Assembly (NCBI GenBank): GCA_028751875.1
Contig: CM054144.1
Coordinates: 508,985-572,984 of the forward strand
Length of the DNA: 64,000 nt
Origin: Rapana venosa
Taxonomy: Eukaryota > Mollusca > Gastropoda > Neogastropoda > Muricidae
Direction of reading: 5' to 3'
The notes under the pieces were generated by a model that had not been told where the DNA came from, made no database searches, and saw nothing but the letters and a program-made list of their open reading frames with translations. Of this stretch, positions 11,215-21,057 are shown one piece after another; the stretch's first letter is position 1; every line of letters begins with the position of its first letter. The translations under genes were made by a program, and so were the position numbers.

Positions 11215-11443
11215 CGTGAAGAGTGGAAGGAGTGGAAGGAGTGAGGGAGTGCCCCACAGCGGCGCGGGGCGGGGAGGAAGGGGGGGCCGCTTCCATGGCT
11301 CAGGATCTGGAGGTGCATCAGGTCGTCAGCCAGGTCAGCGCCGACTCTCAAAGCACGCCAGGAGTTATCCTTCCCTGCCCTGCAACATCACAGTAGCTGG
11401 CACCACCATCACCTTCAAGTCAGGGGACATCACTGAAGAGCAG
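11215..11443 (+). CDS. Exon a: Gly/Arg linker and start of macro domain
   Basis: Acceptor ACAACAG at 11208-11214, donor CAG|GTAGTG at 11443/11444. One base (C) completes a codon from an upstream exon (phase 2); the remaining 228 bases are 76 codons, so it ends in phase 0. Residues 1-45 are rich in Gly, Arg and Ser (HSGAGRGGRGGRFHGSGSGG). The C-terminal 20 residues, ITVAGTTITFKSGDITEEQ, match the first beta strand and the GDIT motif at the start of macro domains. The acceptor lies in a local duplication (see 11035). The exon end meets the next exon in frame. Confidence 0.75.
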
Positions 11444-11690
11444 GTAGTGCTGAGTGCCCTACCCTGGCCATTGATGTGACATTGAAAGAGCAAATGTCCG
11501 CCTTTCCTCCTCCGGAAAACTATCCTCCCCTGAACACAAATAGCAAACAAACAAACATACAACATCACTCTCTGCCTTCGTGACACTCAATCCACCCCCT
11601 TCCCCCTCAAATAAAAGGTAAACAAACAACACCTGAAACAAACTGTTGGATAGCTTCACTAATAATGTGTGGGGTGGAAGTGGTTTGGCT
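11444..11690 (+). other. Intron start, no feature
   Basis: From the donor to the next array I see no further exon, RNA gene or mobile element. A few T/A homopolymers are present. Confidence 0.6.
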
Positions 11691-13030
11691 GTGAAGTCTG
11701 GCAGTTATGCATCCTGTAGAAAGGTGCTAGTTATGCAGCCTGTGGAAAGGTGCTAGTTGTGAAGTCTGACAGTTGTGCAGCCTGTGGAAAGGTGCTAGTT
11801 GTGAAGTGTGGCAGTTATGCATCCTGTAGAAAGGTGCTAGTTGTGCAGCCTGTGGAAAGGTGCTAGTTGTGAAGTCTGACAGTTGTGCAGCCTGTAGAAA
11901 GGTGCTAATTGTGAAGTGTGGCAGTTATGCATCCTGTAGAAAGGTGCTAGTTGTGCAGCCTGTAGAAAGGTGCTAGTTGTGAAGTGTGGCAGTTGTGCAG
12001 CCTGTAGAAAGGTGCTAGTTGTGCAGCCTGTAGAAAGGTGCTAGTTGTGCAGCCTGTAGAAAGGTGCTAGTTGTGAAGTCTGGCAGTTGTGCAGCCTGTA
12101 GAAAGGTGCTAGTTGTGAAGTCTGGCAGTTGTGCAGCCTGTAGAAAAGTTCTAGTTATGCAGCCTGTAGAAAGGTGCTAGTTGTGCAGCCTGTAGAAAGG
12201 TGCTAGTTATGCAGCCTGTAGAAAGGTGCTAGTTATGCAGCCTGTAGAAAAGTTCTAGTTATGCAGCCTGTAGAAAGGTGCTAGTTGTGCAGCCTGTAGA
12301 AAGGTGCTAGTTGTGCAGCCTGTAGAAAGGTGCTAGTTGTGGGGACGATCTCCTTCTGACATCGGACAGCTTCCACACCCTAGTTGTGAAGTCTGACAGT
12401 TGTGCAGCCTGTGGAAAGGTGCTAGTTGTGCAGCCTGTAGAAAGGTGCTAGTTGTGAAGTGTGGCAGTTGTGCAGCCTGTAGAAAGGTGCTAGTTGTGCA
12501 GCCTGTAGAAAGGTGCTAGTTGTGAAGTGTGGCAGTTGTGCAGCCTGTAGAAAGGTGCTAGTTGTGCAGCCTGTAGAAAGGTGCTAGTTGTGAAGTCTGG
12601 CAGTTGTGCAGCCTGTGCAGCCTGTAGAAAGGTGCTAGTTATGCAGCCTGTAGAAAGGTGCTAGTTGTGAAGTCTGGCAGTTGTGCAGCCTGTAGAAAAG
12701 TTCTAGTTATGCAGCCTGTAGAAAGGTGCTAGTTGTGCAGCCTGTAGAAAGGTGCTAGTTGTGCAGCCTGTAGAAAGGTGCTAGTTATGCAGCCTGTAGA
12801 AAAGTTCTAGTTATGCAGCCTGTAGAAAGGTGCTAGTTATGCAGCCTGTAGAAAGGTGCTAGTTGTGAAGTCTGGCAGTTGTGCAGCCTGTAGAAAGGTG
12901 CTAGTTATGCAGCCTGTAGAAAGGTGCTAGTTGTGCAGCCTGTAGAAAGGTGCTAGTTGTGCAACCTGTAGAAAGGTGCTAGTTGTGGGGACGATCTCCT
13001 TCTGACATCGGACAGCTTCCACACCCTCCC
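11690..13030. repeat. 26-bp minisatellite with higher-order structure
   Basis: Many copies of a unit around GCAGCCTGTAGAAAGGTGCTAG, alternating with a shorter GAAGTCTGGCAGTTGT module. A unique cassette beginning GGGGACGATCTCCTTCTGAC and ending CTTCCACACCCT appears twice, at about 12340-12382 and 12986-13028, each closing a block of the array. This shows a larger duplication of about 645 bp on top of the small unit. It lies inside the intron between macro exons a and b. Confidence 0.95.
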
Positions 13031-13355
13031 CCCCCCATCTGCTGAACCGCCATTGTCTGGATGCTGTTCTTGCAGAAGAGATAATGTAGAGAGTTCCCTG
13101 ATGCAGCACACATCTAGTGCATGTAAAACAACCTATGGTGACAAGGCAGTCGTCCCTGGCAACATTCTCTAGTTTCTAAAGAAATGTCAACCTCATAGAG
13201 AGACAGATAAAGCCACGTACAGCTATTTTCTTCTTTTTTTTTAAAAAGGGGGTGGTGTACTTGTGGGGATGCACTCTCCCCAGGCAGAGCAGCCTGAGTG
13301 TTATACAGAGAAATCTGGCCTGAGTTTGGTAGTAAAATGGCATTCAGTACAATGC
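13031..13355 (+). other. Intron stretch without recognisable feature
   Basis: A C tract at 13026-13034, then single-copy-looking sequence to 13355 with one T-run near 13235. No exon-like segment with good splice sites is seen. Confidence 0.5.
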
Positions 13356-13800
13356 ATTTACAACAGTGTGATGCACTGCACTGCAAGACAAAACAGTGTG
13401 ATGCACTGCACTGCAAGACAAAACAGTGTGATGCACTGCAGTGCAAGACAAGACAATGTGATACACTGCAGTGCAAGACAAGACAGTGTGATGCACTGCA
13501 GTGCAATGCAAGACAAGACAAGACAGTGTGATGCACTGCACTGCAGTGCAATTGAAGACAAGACAAGACAGTGTGATGCACTGCACTGCAAGACAAAACA
13601 GTGTGATGCACTGCAGTGCAAGACAAGACAATGTGATACACTGCAGTGCAAGACAAGACAAGACAGTGTGATGCACTGCAGTGCAATGCAAGACAAGACA
13701 AGACAGTGTGATGCACTGCACTGCAGTGCAATTGAAGACAAGACAAGACAGTGTGATGCACTGCAGTGCAATTGAAGACAAGACAAGGTGCCACACTGCA
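13355..13800. repeat. 30-bp minisatellite
   Basis: Copies of CAGTGTGATGCACTGCACTG plus CAAGACAAAA-like sequence, with internal variation (CACTGCAGTGCAA, AAGACAAGACA). The units are multiples of 5 with a 30-bp core, so long frames are open on both strands by chance; these are not genes. TGCACTGCA within the unit is a small palindrome. Confidence 0.95.
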
Positions 13801-13904
13801 CTACAATGTACTACAAACCAGCTCACCACATCACACCCCAGATAATATAATGGTGGAGACAATTATCAGTGTAAACAAACCATATGTCATTTGGTACACA
13901 GGAT

Positions 13905-14330
13905 GAGGCTGTAAACAGTATAGTGAATGTTGTGTGTTGTTTACATGTGGGGGCTGTAAACAGTATAGTGAATGTTGTGTGTTGTTTACATGTGGGGCCT
14001 GTAAACAGTATAGTGAATGTTGTGTGTTGTTTACATGTGGGGGCTGTAAACAGTATAGTGAATGTTGTGTTGTTTACATGTGGGGGCTGTAAACAGTATA
14101 GTGAATGTTGTGTGTTGTTTACATGTGGGGCCTGTAAACAGTATAGTGAATGTTGTGTGTTGTTTACATGTGGGGGCTGTAAACAGTATAGTGAATGTTG
14201 TGTATTGTTTACGTGTGGGGCCTGTAAAAAGTGTGGTGAATGTTGTGTGTTGTTTACATGTGGGGGCTATAAAAAGTGTGGTGAATGTTGTGTGTTGTTT
14301 ACATGTGGGGCCTGTAAACAGTGTGGTGAA
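13905..14330. repeat. 45-bp tandem array with inverted GTAAACA/TGTTTAC in each unit
   Basis: About nine or ten units of 42-45 bp beginning CTGTAAACAGTATAGTGAAT and ending GTTTACATGTGGGG. Each intact unit contains GTAAACA and its reverse complement TGTTTAC about 20 bp apart. Later units decay to GTAAAAA. It grades into the next, 37-bp, array through the shared TTTACA-GTGGGG core. Confidence 0.93.
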
Positions 14331-14643
14331 AGGTGTGTGGTTTACAGGTGGGGACTGTGGTGTAAAGAGTTGTATGGTTTACAGGTGGGGGCTGCAGTGT
14401 AAAGAGTTGTATGGTTTACAGGTGGGGGCTGGAGTGTAAAGAGTTGTATGGTTTACAGGTGGGGGCTGTGGTGTAAAGAGTTGTTTGGTTTACAGGTGGG
14501 GGCTGGAGTGTAAAGAGTTGTATGGTTTACAGGTGGGGGCTGGAGTGTAAAGAGTTGTATAGTTTACAGGTGGGGGCTGCGGTGTAAAGAGTTGTATGGT
14601 TTACAGGTGGGGGCTGCGGTGTAAAGAGTTGTATGGTTTACAG
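14330..14643 (+). repeat. 37-bp tandem array built on the exon b acceptor
   Basis: About eight units containing GGTTTACAGGTGGGGGCTG followed by CAGTGTAAAGAGTTGTAT. The last unit supplies the acceptor TTTACAG (14637-14643) of the next exon. Each unit thus carries a copy of the acceptor and the first five codons of the exon, but in the repeat units the sixth codon is TAA, whereas the genuine exon has TGC. Confidence 0.9.
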
Positions 14644-14739
14644 GTGGGGGCTGCGGTGTGCATTGTGGGACAGGATCTGGCTCTGAAGGGCACGGCCATT
14701 GGATCCGCTTTTCTGAAGAAATGTCCATCACTGACACAG
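14644..14739 (+). CDS. Exon b: macro domain, second segment
   Basis: Acceptor TTTACAG|GTGGGG, donor CAG|GTGAGA at 14739/14740. It is 96 bases, 32 codons, phase 0 on both sides, in frame with exons a and c. The peptide begins VGAAVCIVGQDLALKGTAIG and ends SAFLKKCPSLTQ. This matches the macro-domain strand and first loop (pattern VDxIVNSVGxxLxLxxGAVS, then a helix with the substrate-loop Gly). The usual Asn-Ser/Ala ADP-ribose contact after the second strand is not evident, so ligand binding is uncertain. A (TG)n tract follows the donor. Confidence 0.75.
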
Positions 14740-14744
14740 GTGAG

Positions 14745-14775
<31 letters not shown>

Positions 14776-14776
14776 T

Positions 14777-14822
<46 letters not shown>

Positions 14823-14835
14823 GTGTGTGTGGTTA
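14740..14835. repeat. (TG)n microsatellite
   Basis: A dinucleotide tract with a few TT interruptions directly after the exon b donor, 14749-14830. Expanded GT tracts beside donors can affect splicing; here it is simply noted. Confidence 0.95.
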
Positions 14836-15965
14836 GTATACCAGCCATGTTTCTTTTGGTATGGTTACATTCCTGAGGTCACTCATAAAGCTTAGCAAAT
14901 CTCAATGTTGTGATGCAAGCCTGTGTGTGTCAGAATAGAAGTCTGCTTTTTATTGATAATAGTCAGGTGATTTTAGGCATTGCAATCAGGCATGAACCAA
15001 TAATCTATTGTGTTGTTGTTGTCATATGTTTCTCAGCATTAGACTCTGGGAATCGCCCAAGACAATGATATACTCTGTCTCACTTAGTCTACCAAGGAAT
15101 TACTGTGAGACTGTAAATAAATTTTGGACAAGAGGTTTGTATTCATGGCTGTTTTTAAGCACCCACACTTTGACTTCAGAGGATTTTTTCTCCTTAGAAG
15201 GCGTGTACAGTCTGGGATGCATAGAGGTTGTCATTTATAAAGGCAACCCCCACGCTACAGTTTAAAGCATAACAGCATTTTAATCCACTGCTGTCCGGAT
15301 CGTAGGTGACTGACTGATCCAATTTCTGTCTAAAAAACCAGATCAACCAAGACTGACCGCCAGTAGTGGGTCAACAACTTTTACTTTCACTTTCGCATAT
15401 CCCACAATGCAGTTGAAAGAGGATAGTCTTTGGGAAGGGAAGTCCTCGGATACCATTTTGAACGCAGTTTTAAAAGGTTTGACAATGTGGTTTAGCTGCT
15501 GTGAATTTTCAAAAATAAAGTGTTTTTTGTTTGTTTGCAAATTTGTGGGGATATAAGTGCATGGTGAACCTTAAGAATTTCTAAAATTCAATTTCAGACA
15601 TAGTGTTGATGGTCAGTGTGTTTTAGAGGTTCCAACTTGTGAAGAAATTTTGAAGTGAGACAAGTCTGAAGACAACTGTGACCCCATTATGAGCTATCAC
15701 CGAGTTATGAACAATGAACAATGACCCTCTTTTTTCCCCTCCCATACCAACTTCTAAATATGAAAAACAATTGCTGTTTTGGGTGTAGTGATGTCTTTGG
15801 AATTTCTCAATATTTCTTCGCAATTGGTGAGAAGATAGGAAACTTTTTATTGATGCATGTTTGTAGTGGGTGTACATGTGTTGCAGATTTACTTCCCTTG
15901 GCATGGTATTTTCATGGTACTTACTAAGTCTATAGAAAGCAGAGGGTTAAACTAATGTAAGCCTT
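14836..15965 (+). other. Intron sequence, nothing recognised
   Basis: More than 1.1 kb of moderate-complexity AT-rich sequence. I see no satellite, no mobile-element motif and no exon with convincing splice sites on either strand. Confidence 0.5.
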
Positions 15966-16625
15966 GGCACTTTCTTTTTCTTCTTCTTCGTCTTCTTCTT
16001 CCTTTTTTGTCATGTTTCTCCCAGGGGAGGTTTGACGTTGATGAGCCTGCTCCATCTCTCTCTGTTTTGAGCTTCCTCCTTATTTATGCCCCTTTCTCTA
16101 AGATCATCTGCAATACAGGCAGCCCAGGTCTTGCTAGGTCTTCCCTTTGGTCTCTTTCCATCCACTACGAAGTTTATTGCTCTTTTTATGATGTGGTGGT
16201 CTGCTTTCCGTTGAACGTGCCCAAACCAGCGCAGTCTATTGGTACTAGCTACAGACTTCAGATCATCATTTTTGCACATTCTCCATAGTTCTTCATTTGT
16301 GATCCTGTCTTCCCATTTGATCTTTGTCATGTAGCGTAGCATTTGGTTTTCACAGCTCTTCAACAAACGTTCGACGGTTTTTGTGAAAACCCACATCTCC
16401 GAACCATACAGGAGAACAGGTCTAATGCAGGCCTTGTATATCAGACAGCGTCTCTCCAGTGGGATTTTCTGATTTCTGAGCAGACTTGCCAATTCTTTCC
16501 ATTTCTTCCAAGCGCTCGCAATCCTGGTCTGACAATTAACTCAGATTTTGCTTCGCAGCTCATCATCTCTCCCAGGTAGCAGAATTCGTCTACCACTTCT
16601 ATCTTCCCTTGTTCAAATTCACTTT
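15966..16625 (-). mobile_element. 3' fragment of an RTE-like LINE with (GAA)n tail
   Basis: The minus strand encodes GKIEVVDEFCYLGEMMSCEA (about 16600), RPVLLYGSEMWVFTKTVERL (about 16430), STNRLRWFGHVQRKADHHII (about 16230) and GRPSKTWAACIADDLRERGI, typical of the RTE C-terminal region. A frameshift lies near 16490. The 3' end has TTC repeats at 15973-16000 on the + strand, the same kind of tail as the element at 6330. The copy is heavily 5' truncated. Confidence 0.88.
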
Positions 16626-16969
16626 GCTTGTATTAAAAAAAGAGAATGTTTGTGGCTTGGGTCATGGTATTAGTATGTCTGGCTTGTTTGACACTTAGAC
16701 CTCTGGCTTGTTATAGAGTAGTTGGGTTGGTTTCAGCAATGGAGACATTGTGTTGGAGTAGTTGTTGATGTTTACATTACAAGTCATTCCTGGCGCTTGC
16801 ATCCTTTGCTTTGTTAAATATCTGGCAGCAAAGTATTTGCAACCTTCCTGTGTGCATGTGTACACACGTACTTGTGCATATGAAGGTGTGCTGTGACAAG
16901 GGCATGCAGACTATACATCAAGAGGGTGAATGTGCTGACACTGATGACGTATGGCTGTGAACCTTTCAG

Positions 16970-17110
16970 ACGCTGCAGGACAACGCAAGCGCAGTAGGAA
17001 TGTGTGGGGATTGCCACTTGGTGACCACCGCCTCTGCTGGAGGCAGCTTGCCCATGCCCCTCGTGTTCCATGCCGTTTTGAAGAAGCTCCAGCGCTCTGC
17101 AGTCAGAAAA
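16970..17110 (+). CDS. Exon c: macro domain, third segment
   Basis: Acceptor ACCTTTCAG (ends 16969), donor AAA|GTGAGT at 17110/17111. It is 141 bases, 47 codons, phase 0 on both sides. The peptide starts TLQDNASAVGMCGDCHLVTT and continues ASAGGSLPMPLVFHAVLKKL. It matches the macro-domain segment with pattern GdvvvT-AGgLPckxVIHAV; Phe-His-Ala-Val is the conserved strand. The next macro segment (strand, GTG loop and last helices) should follow in phase 0, but I could not find it before the next readable exon. Confidence 0.75.
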
Positions 17111-17275
17111 GTGAGTGGCCAGATGACAGCAGTTAACATCATCAGAATGACCAGTGTAACACTCCTAACTACTCATAGACAAAGTCAATAGGTAACCTTT
17201 ATTTTCTCAAATCAGAGAAATTTGTTCAGGTTACAAACAATCTGATACATCTCAATTCTTGTGAAACATGCTTGT

Positions 17276-17422
17276 TACTGTTAGGAGGATGCATCTCAAT
17301 TCTTGTGAAACATGCTTGTTACTGTTAGGAGGATACATCTCAATTCTTGTGAAACATGCTTGTTACTGTTAGGAGGATACATCTCAATTCTTGTGAAACA
17401 TGCTTGTTACTGTTAGGAGTTG
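17276..17422. repeat. 44-bp tandem repeat, about 3.5 copies
   Basis: Direct copies of a unit containing ATCTCAATTCTTGTGAAACA and TGCTTGTTACTGTTAGGAGG, almost identical to one another, so probably recent. Intronic. Confidence 0.93.
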
Positions 17423-18262
17423 TGCTGGTGTTTCTGACTAACCGGGAAAGGGAAAGTGTTTTTTTACACAATGTATTTTTTACCACAATGATTATCCTAT
17501 CAATGTTGCCTAGTGTGTAAATTTAAATTTTTTGTTTGTTTTCTCTGAAGGGATTATGTTACTCAATCCAGAACAGTATGTTTGTCAAATAGATAGAAAG
17601 AGCAATTCCCCTCTCTTTCTCTCTTCAAAGTGAAAAAACGGTATTGACGAGGATTATTTGCTCTTCTTTTACTTATCAAACCGCTCAGACAGCAATTTTG
17701 GGTTGTCGGTTAAATATGAATGAAAATACAGGGTGCTGCCGCTAGCGCCTGGCAATTAAGGCCCAGGCACCCCAACCCAAAATGGGAAGGAATTGTTATC
17801 TTTTAAAATCTTTCTGAAAAAAAAGGCAGGAGAATGGACAAGAAGCAGAAAATGCCAGAAGGAGGGCAGAAAAAAAGGGGAAAAAGGCAGAAAAAGGGGA
17901 GGGATAGGAAAGAAGGAAGTCCTAGCACAGTTTTCCAAAAGGTGGGGATGCTGTTAAGTGACAGGCCCCGGACCCACAGGGAGGATTGTATATTCCTTAT
18001 TGTGTTTATATAGTAACAGCATTGGGATTTCTATCATGCAAAAGGACACAGTGGTATAAAGAAATAAATGAATGACCTTTGCCTGGGGGCCTGGAAGTTA
18101 AGGGTGAAGGGGAAGGCAGCTGCTTTCATGAATAGGGTTGGGATTTTTAAACAGCATCCACATCAAGTTTAAATGCAGAGCTGTTTGTCCCTTTAATGTC
18201 CTTCATTGTATACCATGAAGAAGATCAAATCGCCCTTTAAGCGCTTCCCTATTCCCTGTCAG
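17423..18262 (+). other. Intron sequence, partly low complexity
   Basis: 17.42-17.76 kb is AT-rich. 17.76-17.93 kb is a purine-rich run (GGAG, AAAAGG) with a noisy look. No mobile element is recognised. The missing macro-domain exon(s) should lie between 17111 and 18794, but no segment with a good match was found. Confidence 0.4.
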
Positions 18263-18400
18263 CATTAAAGTGGACCACCCCCCAGTGTGCCCGGCAGAAG
18301 AACTGGCTCTGTCGGGTTCAGCTCCCAAGAGAAAACAGCCTGAAAAAAACAACAACAACCCCCTTTGGGTGCAGTGCCTCAGAATTTTTCCCAAGAAGAG
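18263..18400 (+). CDS. Weak candidate exon (linker)
   Basis: A good acceptor (TTCCCTATTCCCTGTCAG, ending 18262) is followed by an open frame beginning IKVDHPPVCPAEELALSGSA and then PKRKQPEK, which looks like a proline/lysine linker. No convincing donor was found, and its phase 2 start does not fit the preceding phase 0 exon directly. It may be an exon of the same gene, or chance. No known domain. Confidence 0.2.
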
Positions 18401-18794
18401 GGGAAAGGAGGAGAAGAAGACAGTGATGGCGAAAAGGAGAGGAATGAAGAAGAAGACTTGTAGAGGAGAAAAGGGAAGGAGGAAAGAAAAAGACTAGTGG
18501 GAGACACCAGCATGTCTAACGTGCTTTTAGAATGTATTAACACGATTTGTCATGTATGCAGACAAAACAAGTAGAGTCAGAAAAGGCAAGTCAAGAGGGG
18601 ACAAGTGTCAAACAAGATAAGAGACATTGTGATATGACATGACAAAATAGGACAAGACAAGGAGGCACAGCAATGGGATGTATACCCTGGCCTTTCCCAG
18701 GGAAAGGACAATTCCAAGTGAATTATTAAACTGGGGGCTGGGAAACAGGGGGTAAAGGACTGGTTTCGGGGGAAGCTTGCTCCTGACAGTGCAG

Positions 18795-18944
18795 AAGGGC
18801 GACTCTCGGGGTCTCCCTCTTCTCGGCGTGGTCGAGGTTTGTTTGGGGAGAAACCCCACAGCCAGCACTATGCCTTTGCCCTCAGGAGTTCTAAAGACCC
18901 CCAGTGCTTTACAGTGAGCAAGAGAGGTGACAGCAAGGGAAAAG
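18795..18944 (+). CDS. Candidate exon d: basic linker
   Basis: Acceptor GACAGTGCAG (ends 18794), donor AAAG|GTAAGC at 18944/18945 (or GTGACA at 18926/18927). Starts in phase 1 and ends in phase 1 with either donor, matching the phase 1 start of the next exon at 20852. The frame reads SPSSRRGRGLFGEKPHSQHY, then AFALRSSKDPQCFTVSKRG. No domain is recognised; it is Arg/Ser/Gly-rich like the linker in exon a. The donor region is expanded into an array of donor-like sites. Confidence 0.4.
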
Positions 18945-19125
18945 GTAAGCAAGAAAAGGTAAGCAAGAGAGGTAAGCAGAGAGAAAGGAAGAGGGGTAAG
19001 CAAGAGTGGTAACACCCACAGAGGTAAGGAAGAAGGTGCAGCAAGAAGGTAAGCAGAGAGTAAAGCAAGAAGGTGACGCAAGGGGGTAAGAAAGAGAGGT
19101 GACAGCCAAGAGAGGTGACTGATGC
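18905..19125 (+). repeat. Degenerate tandem array of donor-like GGTAAG units
   Basis: About a dozen copies of a 14-20 bp unit such as AGAGGTAAGCAAGA and AGAGGTGACAGC. At least seven contain GGTAAG, a near-consensus 5' splice site. The first units overlap the end of candidate exon d. Confidence 0.8.
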
Positions 19126-19975
19126 TTTGATATCAGGTGTTGGTGGAGTGGAGTGGTGGTGTTGGTTCTTCTTCTTCTTCTTCTTTTTCTTCCTCCTCCT
19201 CCTCCTCTTCTCCTTCTCTTTATCTTATTGTTTCCCTCTTTCTTCTCTATATATTTGTTGTTTTTGTTTTATTTTTAAGGAAATGTATGTAAAAAAACAA
19301 AATAACCTTGCACCCATGAAAGAGTGGAGCCCAAGCATTTGCCCACATATCCATGACTGCACAAATGCACACATACACGTGACAAACACACTCCGACACA
19401 GACACACAGTACTCAGACACTCGTTCATGTAGACTGGAATCTTGCTTGAACCACCATACCACAGTGTGTTGTATTGTGACTTCAAACCCGGAACTTAAAG
19501 GACAGTTTTCCAATCGTGTTTACCCTTTTAATTTCCCTATTGTTGATAGGTACAGATAAAGAATATTACACAATACCCCTGAATAAGGTTCAAGATTAAG
19601 ATTCAATAAAAAAGGGAGTAAAAGAAAAATCCAGTCACCACTAAATTGCCTGTTCACTAGCAAGCCATAATTATGTCACTAGAATCCACGTCTTCCTAAC
19701 TCTTCATGCAAAGAGAAAACTGCAGAGGAACTGTGCTGAGTCTCATCATGATCTGGTGTTTTTATTTGGCTTTTTTCCTAACTAGCTTGGATCAGTTCCT
19801 GTTCAGATCCGCGGCATTTGCACTACCTGGCAACTTGTTTTTGGAGACTGAGGCAAAGGAATCGGATTCTACTTGTTCATGTATTTTGTTGGGTCGGCAA
19901 GTATTTAAGCTGTTACAGATGCAAGAAGATGATGTTTATTTTTATAATCAGTGAGAACAGCATAGTTTCAGTCTG
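19126..19975 (+). other. Intron with (TTC)n and (TCC)n tract, otherwise nothing
   Basis: A pyrimidine tract at about 19166-19215 (TTC then TCC repeats) is the only clear feature. The remainder to 19975 shows no exon or mobile-element motif that I recognise. Confidence 0.5.
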
Positions 19976-20640
19976 GACTTGCAATTCTCTTTTGCTGGTC
20001 TCCCAGCATCATCTACCCACTCCCTTCAACGTATCAAACTCTGAAAGCTCGACAGTCCTCAGAAAAAAAAATTGAGCCATTACCCTTCTCTTTGCATCTC
20101 TCCACTGGCTGCCTGTGCACAAAGAATAAACTTAAGATCAATACTCTGTTACAAAATTTTCTCCACAAAACAGCACCCTCCTCCCTCGTGAATGTCTTCC
20201 CTTTACATTCCTTCTGTTCCCTCACTCTGCTGAATTCCTTGTGCTACAACTAGATTCAACCAGCACTTTTGGTCGTCGTTTCTTTTCTGTTTTGGTCATC
20301 GATTTGGATGGCCTCCCTATCTCTCTTCGGCAAAGAACTTCTTGTGGGACACTTTTAAACTGGCCTCAGACATATTTTTTTCCCCAAACCTTTAAGAATT
20401 TCCCTCTCCTGTTTCATTTTCATGCTATCCCTTGCTTTTCCCACACCCCAAAATTCCCCATCCCCCCGCCAAAGGGTATAACGTGTGTGTGGTGTGTGCA
20501 TTTGGACTTGTTAGAAACTATTACTTGCTATTGGTTGCATGACTGTGTAAAAATGAGTTGGTGCAAGCGCTTTGATTTGTCGTGAAGATACAGTGCTATT
20601 AAAATCCATTTTAAATTATTATTATTATTACAAAAGTGAA
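19976..20640 (+). mobile_element. Degenerate 3' fragment of the CR1-like LINE
   Basis: The sequence follows the C-terminal region and 3' UTR of the CR1 family: CTTGCAATTCTCTTTTGCTG, CAGCATCATCTACCCACTCC, a collapsed AAAAAAAAA tract, then GCAAGCGCTTTGATTTGTCG, CAGTGCTATTAAAATCC and an (ATT)n tail at 20619-20631. Many small indels relative to the copies at 26150 and 36240 make it unreadable as protein. Confidence 0.85.
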
Positions 20641-20851
20641 CCATTACAGTGACATACATGTGCTAGCCCTTTTTTAGATGGTGGCCTTGTGGGCAGTAGG
20701 CTGAATTGAGATTTTCCCTGAAGACTGCATGCTCTATAGCTCAGAGACTGAGTGTGGGTGTAAGTAAAGTGTGTGTGAGTTTAGAGGGTTTTGCCCAATC
20801 TGGATGTTTGGTGGCTTGTTGTATGATGATGGACCATTTTATTTCCCACAG
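20641..20851 (+). other. Intron end before exon e
   Basis: No feature apart from the acceptor tract TTTTATTTCCCACAG. Confidence 0.6.
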
Positions 20852-21057
20852 GCGATTTCATTGTAGTGTATGACGTAAAGCCCGCCGGCAAGTTTGCACA
20901 GATCATCACGAAAGCTTGGAGTGCCAGTGTCACCGCTCCTGTGCGCTGTGCTGCTGCTGCGCTGCTGCGGCCCACTGCTGCGGCTGCCACATTCCCGGCC
21001 CAGGGCCCACCCTCACCCCCACCCCCATGGAAGAGAAGACAACAGTTTCTGACACGG
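20852..21057 (+). CDS. Exon e: linker with proline-rich tail
   Basis: Acceptor TTTCCCACAG (ends 20851); starts in phase 1. The frame reads DFIVVYDVKPAGKFAQIITK, AWSASVTAPVRCAAAAL and a proline-rich run GPPSPPPP. In this frame it would then pass into an acidic run of aspartates and a stop at 21118. If one base is added or lost in the C-tract at 21015-21026, it reads PMEEKTTVSDTG and reaches a donor at 21057/21058 (CGG|GTGGGG) in phase 1, exactly what the next exon needs. The 3' boundary is therefore uncertain. No domain is recognised. Confidence 0.5.

Noticed and set aside
13114..13862. Cys/His/Leu-rich minus-strand frames of 150-226 codons
   Set aside because: They are shadows of the 30-bp minisatellite and exist in three frames at once.
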